Below, one piece after another: positions 59,128 through 64,000 of a stretch of 64,000 bases of DNA. A program made the translations under genes and the position numbers. The stretch is from Blastococcus_B deserti (GTDB lineage: Bacteria > Actinomycetota > Actinomycetes > Mycobacteriales > Geodermatophilaceae). Numbering within the stretch: position 1 is the stretch's first letter; each line of letters starts with the position of its first letter. The DNA lies in contig NZ_JBHUHP010000010.1 of assembly GCF_042682525.1 (NCBI RefSeq), forward strand, positions 395,358 through 459,357, given 5' to 3'. The notes under the pieces were generated by a model, which saw only the letters and a program-made list of their open reading frames with translations, did no database searches and was not told the DNA's origin.

Positions 59128-60338
59128 CCGAACGTGTCGTCCTGGCCTACTCGGGCGGGTTGGACACCTCCGTGGCGATCGGCTGGATCGCCGAGGAGAC
59201 CGGCGCCGAGGTCATCGCCGTCGCCGGCGACGTCGGCCAGGGCGGTGAGGACATGGAGGTCATCCGCCGGCGTGCGCTCGACTGCGGCGCCGTCGAGTCG
59301 ATCGTCGCCGACATGCGCGACGAGTTCGCCGACGAGTTCTGCCTTCCGGCCCTGCAGGCCAATGCGCTCTACATGGACCGCTACCCGCTGGTCTCGGCCC
59401 TCTCCCGGCCGCTGATCGCGAAGCACCTCGTCACCGCCGCGAGGTACCACGGCGCCTCGACGGTCGCCCACGGCTGCACCGGCAAGGGCAACGACCAGGT
59501 GCGGTTCGAGGTGGGCATCGGCGCCCTCGGCCCGGACCTGAAGGTGCTCGCCCCGGTGCGCGACTCGGGCATGACCCGCGACAAGGCCATCGCGTTCGCC
59601 GAGGAGAAGGGCCTGCCGATCGCGACGACCAGGAAGTCGCCGTACTCCATCGACCAGAACGTGTGGGGCCGCGCCGTCGAGACCGGCTTCCTCGAGGACA
59701 TCTGGAACGGCCCTGTCGAGGACGTCTACGAGTACACGCAGGACCCGACGGTCCCCAAGGAGGCCGACGAGGTCACGATCGGCTTCACCGACGGCGTCCC
59801 GACGTCGATCGACGGGCGCCACGTCACGGTGCTGCAGGCCATCGAGGAGCTCAACCGGCGCGCCGGTGCCCACGGCGTCGGCCGGCTCGACATGGTCGAG
59901 GACCGGCTGGTCGGGATCAAGAGCCGCGAGGTCTACGAGGCCCCCGGCGCGATCGCGCTGATCACCGCCCACCAGGAGCTCGAGGCGGTCACCGTCGAGC
60001 GCGACCTCGCCCGGTTCAAGCGGATCGTGGGCCAGCGCTGGGCCGAGCTCGTCTACGACGGCCTCTGGTTCTCGCCGCTCAAGCACGCCCTCGACGCGTT
60101 CATCGCCGACTCGCAGGAGCACGTCAGCGGCGAGATCCGGATGACCCTGCACGGCGGGCGGGCCACGGTCACCGGACGGCGCAGCGAGGCCTCCCTGTAC
60201 GACTTCAACCTCGCCACCTACGACACCGGCGACACCTTCGACCAGGGCCTGGCCAAGGGCTTCGTCCAGCTGTGGGGCATGCCGTCGAAGCTGGCGGCCG
60301 CGCGCGACCAGCGGCTGCACGGCGGTGGCGGGGCGTGA
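59124..60338 (+). CDS. argG: Argininosuccinate synthase, type I
   Basis: A 404-aa enzyme of the common bacterial type, with LAYSGGLDTSVA at residues 8-17, DVGQGGEDMEVI, AHGCTGKGNDQVRFE and EDPTV-like sequences (TQDPTVPKEADEV). GTG start overlaps argR (GTGA). It duplicates the reaction of the unrelated-subtype enzyme at 21029. Confidence 0.97.
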   Translation: MTERVVLAYSGGLDTSVAIGWIAEETGAEVIAVAGDVGQGGEDMEVIRRRALDCGAVESIVADMRDEFADEFCLPALQANALYMDRYPLVSALSRPLIAKHLVTAARYHGASTVAHGCTGKGNDQVRFEVGIGALGPDLKVLAPVRDSGMTRDKAIAFAEEKGLPIATTRKSPYSIDQNVWGRAVETGFLEDIWNGPVEDVYEYTQDPTVPKEADEVTIGFTDGVPTSIDGRHVTVLQAIEELNRRAGAHGVGRLDMVEDRLVGIKSREVYEAPGAIALITAHQELEAVTVERDLARFKRIVGQRWAELVYDGLWFSPLKHALDAFIADSQEHVSGEIRMTLHGGRATVTGRRSEASLYDFNLATYDTGDTFDQGLAKGFVQLWGMPSKLAAARDQRLHGGGGA

Positions 60339-61771
60339 CCGGGCAGACATCCCAGACCCGGCTGTGGGGCGGCCGCTTCGGCGGCGGCCCGTCGCCGGCG
60401 ATGGCCGCGCTGTCCAAGTCGACGGACGTCGACTGGCGGCTGGCGCCCTACGACCTGGCGTCCTCGCGCGCCCACGCCCGCGTCCTGCACCGGGCCGGCC
60501 TGCTCACCGACGACGAGCTGGACCGGATGGTCGGCGCGCTGACCGAGCTGTCCGCCGAGGTGGCCGCGGGCACGTTCGCCCCCATCGAGGCCGACGAGGA
60601 CGTGCACGAGGCCCTCGAGCGCGGGCTGCTGGAGAAGCTCGGGCCGCTGGGGGGCAAGCTGCGGGCCGGGCGCAGCCGGAACGACCAGGTTGCCACGGAC
60701 CTGCGCCTGTACCTGCGGCACAACGTCCGGGCGCTCGTGTCCGGGCTTTCTGCGCTGGAGTTCGCGCTGCTGGGCCTGGCCGAGCGGTACCAGGACGTCG
60801 CCGCGCCCGGCATGACGCACCTGCAGCACGCGCAGCCGGTCCTGATCGCCCACCAGCTGCTGGCGCACGCCCACTCCATCGCACGCGACGTCGACCGGCT
60901 GCAGGACTGGGACCGGCGGACGGCGGTCAGCCCGCTGGGCGCCGGCGCGCTCGCCGGCTCGTCGCTGCGGCTGGACCCGGACGCCGTCGCGGCGGAGCTC
61001 GGGTTCGACCGCGCGGCCGACAACAGCATCGACGCGGTCAGCGACCGCGACTTCGCTGCGGAGTTCTGCTTCGCCGCGGCCCTGCTGGGCGTGCACCTGT
61101 CCCGGCTGGGCGAGGAGGTCGTCCTCTGGACGTCGACGGAGTTCGGCTGGGCGCGGCTGGACGACGCCTGGGCGACCGGGTCGTCGATCATGCCGCAGAA
61201 GAAGAACCCCGACATCGCCGAGCTGGCCCGGGGCAAGTCCGGCCGGTTCGTGGGCAACCTCACCGGGCTGCTCACGATGCTCAAGGGGCTGCCGCTGGCC
61301 TACGACCGGGACCTGCAGGAGGACAAGGAGCCGGTCTTCGACTCGATGGAGCAGCTGGTGCTCCTCCTGCCCGCCGTCACCGGGATGGTCGCCACCCTGA
61401 CCCTGCGCCCGGAGGTGCTCGAGGCGGCCGCGCCGCAGGGCTTCGCCCTGGCGACGGACGTGGCCGAGTGGCTGGTCTCGAACGGCGTGCCGTTCCGGTC
61501 CGCGCACGAGATCTCCGGTGCGATGGTGGCCTTCTGCGAAGAGTCCGGGCTCGAGCTCGACCAGCTCGACGACGACCAGCTCGCCGGCATCGACGAGCGG
61601 CTCACCCCCGGTGTCCGGTCGGTCCTGTCCGTGCCCGGCGCGCTCGCGGCCCGCAGGGCCCGCGGGGGGACGGCGCCGGAGCGGGTGGCCGAGCAGCTGA
61701 CGGCGCTCAAGGCGCTCGCCGCCGCGCACGCCGACTGGGCGTCCGTCTCGCCCGTGGCGGCGGCCCTCTGA
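60335..61771 (+). CDS. argH: Argininosuccinate lyase
   Basis: A 478-aa enzyme of the fumarase/aspartase superfamily, last step of arginine synthesis. LWGGRF at the N-terminus, GKLRAGRSRNDQVATD, THLQHAQP and the signature GSSIMPQKKNPD are present. GTG start overlaps argG (GTGA). Confidence 0.97.
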   Translation: MTGQTSQTRLWGGRFGGGPSPAMAALSKSTDVDWRLAPYDLASSRAHARVLHRAGLLTDDELDRMVGALTELSAEVAAGTFAPIEADEDVHEALERGLLEKLGPLGGKLRAGRSRNDQVATDLRLYLRHNVRALVSGLSALEFALLGLAERYQDVAAPGMTHLQHAQPVLIAHQLLAHAHSIARDVDRLQDWDRRTAVSPLGAGALAGSSLRLDPDAVAAELGFDRAADNSIDAVSDRDFAAEFCFAAALLGVHLSRLGEEVVLWTSTEFGWARLDDAWATGSSIMPQKKNPDIAELARGKSGRFVGNLTGLLTMLKGLPLAYDRDLQEDKEPVFDSMEQLVLLLPAVTGMVATLTLRPEVLEAAAPQGFALATDVAEWLVSNGVPFRSAHEISGAMVAFCEESGLELDQLDDDQLAGIDERLTPGVRSVLSVPGALAARRARGGTAPERVAEQLTALKALAAAHADWASVSPVAAAL

Positions 61772-62457
61772 GCGCGGCGCAGGCTGCCGCCGACCGTCCC
61801 GGGCCGGGCCTGCCGGTCCGCGAGGGGGACCTGCTCGGGCCGGTCGACGTCGTGGCGCCGTCGCTGCTCGGCTGCTGGGTGGTCACCGACCGGCCGGAGG
61901 GGCAGGTGGCGCTGCGGCTGACGGAGGTCGAGGCGTACTCGGGGGAGGGGCAGGACCCGGCGTCGCACGCACACCGGGGGCCCACGCCACGAGCGGAGAT
62001 CATGTTCGGCCCGCCCGGGCGCCTGTACGTCTACTTCAGCTACGGCGTGCACTGGTGCGCCAACGTCGTCGTCGGCCCCGAGGGGCGCGGGTCCGCGGTC
62101 CTGCTCCGGGCCGGCGACATCGTGCTGGGGGAGGAGGTCGCCCGCGCCCGCCGTCCTGCCGCCCGCGTCGCACGGGACCTGGCCCGCGGACCCGCCCGCC
62201 TCACCCAGGCGCTGGGCATCGGCCCCTACGACCGCGGCCTCGACCTGCTGGCGCCGGAGAGCCCCGTGCGGTTGCACCACGGTTCCGCGCCGGCGACCGT
62301 CTCGGCCGGGCCGCGGGTCGGGATCAGCCAGGCGACGGAACTCCCGTGGCGGTTCTGGGAGACCGGTGCGCCGTCGGTGAGCGTGTTCCGGGCGGGGGGC
62401 ACCGGGCGGGGCGGGAAGAGACCTGGCCGCAGGGCCGGGCAGGATGGTGCCCCGTGA
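61768..62457 (+). CDS. 3-methyladenine DNA glycosylase (AAG/MPG type)
   Basis: A DNA repair glycosylase of the AAG family: LTEVEAYSGEGQDPASHAHRG with the catalytic glutamate, MFGPPGRLYVYFSYGVHWCANVVV and LLRAGDI are diagnostic. The start is uncertain. No ATG or GTG precedes the conserved beginning VDVVAPSLLG, so I propose the CTG at 61768, which overlaps the argH stop (CTGA); the GTG at 61852 would trim the domain. The stop overlaps tyrS (GTGA), so argH, the glycosylase and tyrS form one chain. Confidence 0.85.
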   Translation: MSAAQAAADRPGPGLPVREGDLLGPVDVVAPSLLGCWVVTDRPEGQVALRLTEVEAYSGEGQDPASHAHRGPTPRAEIMFGPPGRLYVYFSYGVHWCANVVVGPEGRGSAVLLRAGDIVLGEEVARARRPAARVARDLARGPARLTQALGIGPYDRGLDLLAPESPVRLHHGSAPATVSAGPRVGISQATELPWRFWETGAPSVSVFRAGGTGRGGKRPGRRAGQDGAP

Positions 62458-63743
62458 ACGACGTCATCGACGACCTGCACCGCCGAGGGCTGATCGCCCA
62501 GAGCACCGACGAAGCGGCGCTGCGCGCCCACCTCGCCGAGGGGCCGGTCGCCTACTACGCAGGCTTCGACCCGACGGCGCCGAGCCTGCACGTCGGTCAC
62601 CTGCTGCAGTTCATGGTGCTGCGCGCCCTGCAACGCGCCGGCCACCAGCCGGTCGTGCTGGTCGGAGGAGCCACCGGACTGATCGGCGACCCGCGGCCGA
62701 CGGCCGAGCGGCAGCTCAACGACCGGGGGACCGTCGCGGAATGGGTCGACCGGATCCGTGAGCAGGTCGCGCCCTTCCTCGACGTCCCGGCGGAGACCGA
62801 GGGCCTCAAGGGGCCGCTCTACGTCGACAACCTCGAGTGGACCGCGCCCATCTCCGCGATCGATTTCCTGCGCGATCTGGGCAAGCACTTCCGGGTGGGC
62901 CGGATGCTGGCCAAGGAGGCGGTGTCCGCCCGGCTGAACTCCGAGGCCGGCATCAGCTACACCGAGTTCAGCTACCAGATCCTGCAGGCCAACGACTATC
63001 GAGAGCTGCACCGTCGGCACGGCGTGACGCTGCAGACCGGCGGCTCCGACCAGTGGGGAAACCTGACCGCGGGCATCGACCTCGTCCGCCGGACCGAGGC
63101 CGCCACGGTGCACGCCTTCTCCACCCCGCTGGTCACCAAGTCCGATGGCACCAAGTTCGGCAAGACCGAGGGCGGTGCGGTGTGGCTGGACCCGTCGCTG
63201 ACGTCGCCCTACGCGTTCTTCCAGTTCTGGCTGAACGCCGACGACGCCGACGCGCGCGCCTGGCTGCCGCTGTACTCCGAGCGTCCGGCGGAGGAGGTCG
63301 AGGCGCTCCTCGTCGAGAGTGTGGAACGCCCCGCGGCACGGACGGCGCAGCGCGCGCTCGCCGAGGAGCTCACCTTGCTCGTCCACGGCCCGGACGAGCT
63401 CCGGCAGGCCGAGGCCGCGGGACGCGCCCTCTTCGGTCGCGAGGACCTGGCCACGCTGGGGGAGGCCACGCTGGGCGCCGCCCTGCGGGAGGCGGGGGCC
63501 GTGACCGTGGACGGCGAGGTCCCGTCGATCGCTCAGCTGCTCCAGCTCACCGGCCTGGCGAGCAGCCTGTCCGAGGCCAGGCGCACGGTGAAGGAGGGCG
63601 GGGCCTACCTCAACAACGAGCGGGTCACCGACGCCGATGCCGTACCGGGGGAGGACGCCTGGCTCCCCGGCGGATGGCTGGTCCTGCGCAGAGGCAAGCG
63701 CGTCGTCGCCGGAGTGCAGCGAACGGGTCCGTCGGGCTCCTGA
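62454..63743 (+). CDS. tyrS: Tyrosyl-tRNA synthetase
   Basis: A 429-aa class I synthetase. HIGH-like HVGH is at residues 46-49, the KMSKS-like loop is KSDGTKFGKTEGG, and the C-terminal S4 domain (SLSEARRTVKEGGAYLNNERV) binds tRNA. GTG overlaps the glycosylase stop; CAGGAT eight bases before it also suggests its own leaderless promoter, like that of pheS. Confidence 0.96.
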   Translation: MNDVIDDLHRRGLIAQSTDEAALRAHLAEGPVAYYAGFDPTAPSLHVGHLLQFMVLRALQRAGHQPVVLVGGATGLIGDPRPTAERQLNDRGTVAEWVDRIREQVAPFLDVPAETEGLKGPLYVDNLEWTAPISAIDFLRDLGKHFRVGRMLAKEAVSARLNSEAGISYTEFSYQILQANDYRELHRRHGVTLQTGGSDQWGNLTAGIDLVRRTEAATVHAFSTPLVTKSDGTKFGKTEGGAVWLDPSLTSPYAFFQFWLNADDADARAWLPLYSERPAEEVEALLVESVERPAARTAQRALAEELTLLVHGPDELRQAEAAGRALFGREDLATLGEATLGAALREAGAVTVDGEVPSIAQLLQLTGLASSLSEARRTVKEGGAYLNNERVTDADAVPGEDAWLPGGWLVLRRGKRVVAGVQRTGPSGS

Positions 63744-63819
63744 CCTGCGCTCCGACGCGTGTGTCGTCGACGTGGCGGCACCGTGACGGACGCGTGTCCG
63801 GCGTCACCCGACCACGGGT

Positions 63820-63848
63820 TTGACACGGCCCCCGGACGGACGTAACTT
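63820..63848 (+). promoter_or_regulatory. Strong sigma-70-type promoter of an rRNA operon
   Basis: TTGACA, 17 bases of spacer, TAACTT. This is the best consensus promoter in the window and lies about 150 bases upstream of rRNA leader sequence. The interval 63744-63819 contains G+C-rich partial repeats of CGCGTGTCCG, perhaps the tyrS terminator. Confidence 0.8.
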
Positions 63849-64000
63849 TCTCTCTGCGCCGCGCGAGACCCCGTCTGGGGCCGGCGGGAAGATCCTGCGG
63901 GGTCCGACCGTTGTGCGGTGTACAAACGAGAAGCCGCCTCGAACGAAGCCCGCGAGGGTGGAGTTGGTGTGCGTCCGCTCTTTGAGAACTCAACAGCGTG
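63849..64000 (+). other. Leader of a 16S rRNA gene (transcribed spacer)
   Basis: The terminal sequence GCTCTTTGAGAACTCAACAG is the well-known leader that directly precedes 16S rRNA in actinobacteria; GCTCTTTGA (63977-63985) is a boxA-like antitermination element. The mature 16S gene therefore starts beyond the right edge. The preceding stretch is probably also the 5' strand of the RNase III processing stem. Confidence 0.85.

Overview
The window is about 72-75% GC by eye, uses many GTG starts, and packs genes into runs joined by ATGA or GTGA overlaps. Gene content (HemD-like nitrate regulator, ECF sigma factor with a C-terminal extension, arginine cluster in the order argCJBDFRGH, DUF3516-type helicase) points to a chromosomal segment of a high-GC actinobacterium, most likely of the Geodermatophilaceae/Frankiales type. 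I see no phage, insertion sequence, CRISPR array or tRNA. The right end runs into the leader of an rRNA operon; the 16S gene itself lies outside.

Layout. 1-6.8 kb: a tripartite tricarboxylate transporter (TctA plus two tandem TctC paralogues) interleaved with a thiamine-diphosphate enzyme and a two-subunit CoA-transferase, probably a carboxylate-uptake and catabolism operon of unknown substrate. 6.9-9.5 kb: a luciferase-like flavin oxidoreductase translationally coupled to a trehalose-synthase-like GH13 enzyme. 9.6-26.6 kb: mostly housekeeping and accessory genes: a secreted HNH nuclease-like lipoprotein, tandem TSUP permeases, a large SF2 helicase, a short-chain dehydrogenase, a secreted beta-helix protein, homocysteine S-methyltransferase, an ArfB-like ribosome-rescue factor, a type II argininosuccinate synthase, an ECF sigma factor with its DGPF/YCII partner, and stress-type membrane and PRC-barrel proteins. 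26.7-38.0 kb: an assimilatory nitrate region (nitrate reductase, nirBD, NarK transporter, NnaR-like regulator) with a shared promoter motif in front of the reductase and the transporter. 38.1-40.3 kb: small kinase, MBL hydrolase, PH-like membrane protein. 40.3-43.0 kb: infC-rpmI-rplT with an AUC-started infC and a structured leader, then a SpoU-type RNA methyltransferase. 43.0-45.2 kb: a decayed AurF-like oxygenase beside its TetR regulator, and a DMT permease. 45.3-48.9 kb: pheST. 48.9-53.0 kb: an SDR gene whose 5' end is made of repeat DNA, then a three-gene minus-strand cluster (methyltransferase, haem-oxygenase-like iron enzyme, glycosyltransferase). 53.1-63.7 kb: argCJBDFRGH followed by a 3-methyladenine DNA glycosylase and tyrS.

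Connections. ArgR (58.6 kb) very probably controls both argC and the distant type II argininosuccinate synthase at 21 kb: both start codons sit directly behind the same TGCAT-N4-ATGCA palindrome. A family of roughly 57-bp GC-rich hairpin repeats lies directly behind many stop codons; two copies are nested inside other copies, and one pair forms the start of a coding sequence. Three gene remnants (GNAT, AurF-like, VOC/PhnB-like) mark sites of decay. I did not find a system I would confidently call undescribed. The best candidates for novelty are the repeat family, the reductase with a possible internal translation start, and the redox-enzyme/glycosyltransferase/methyltransferase cluster.
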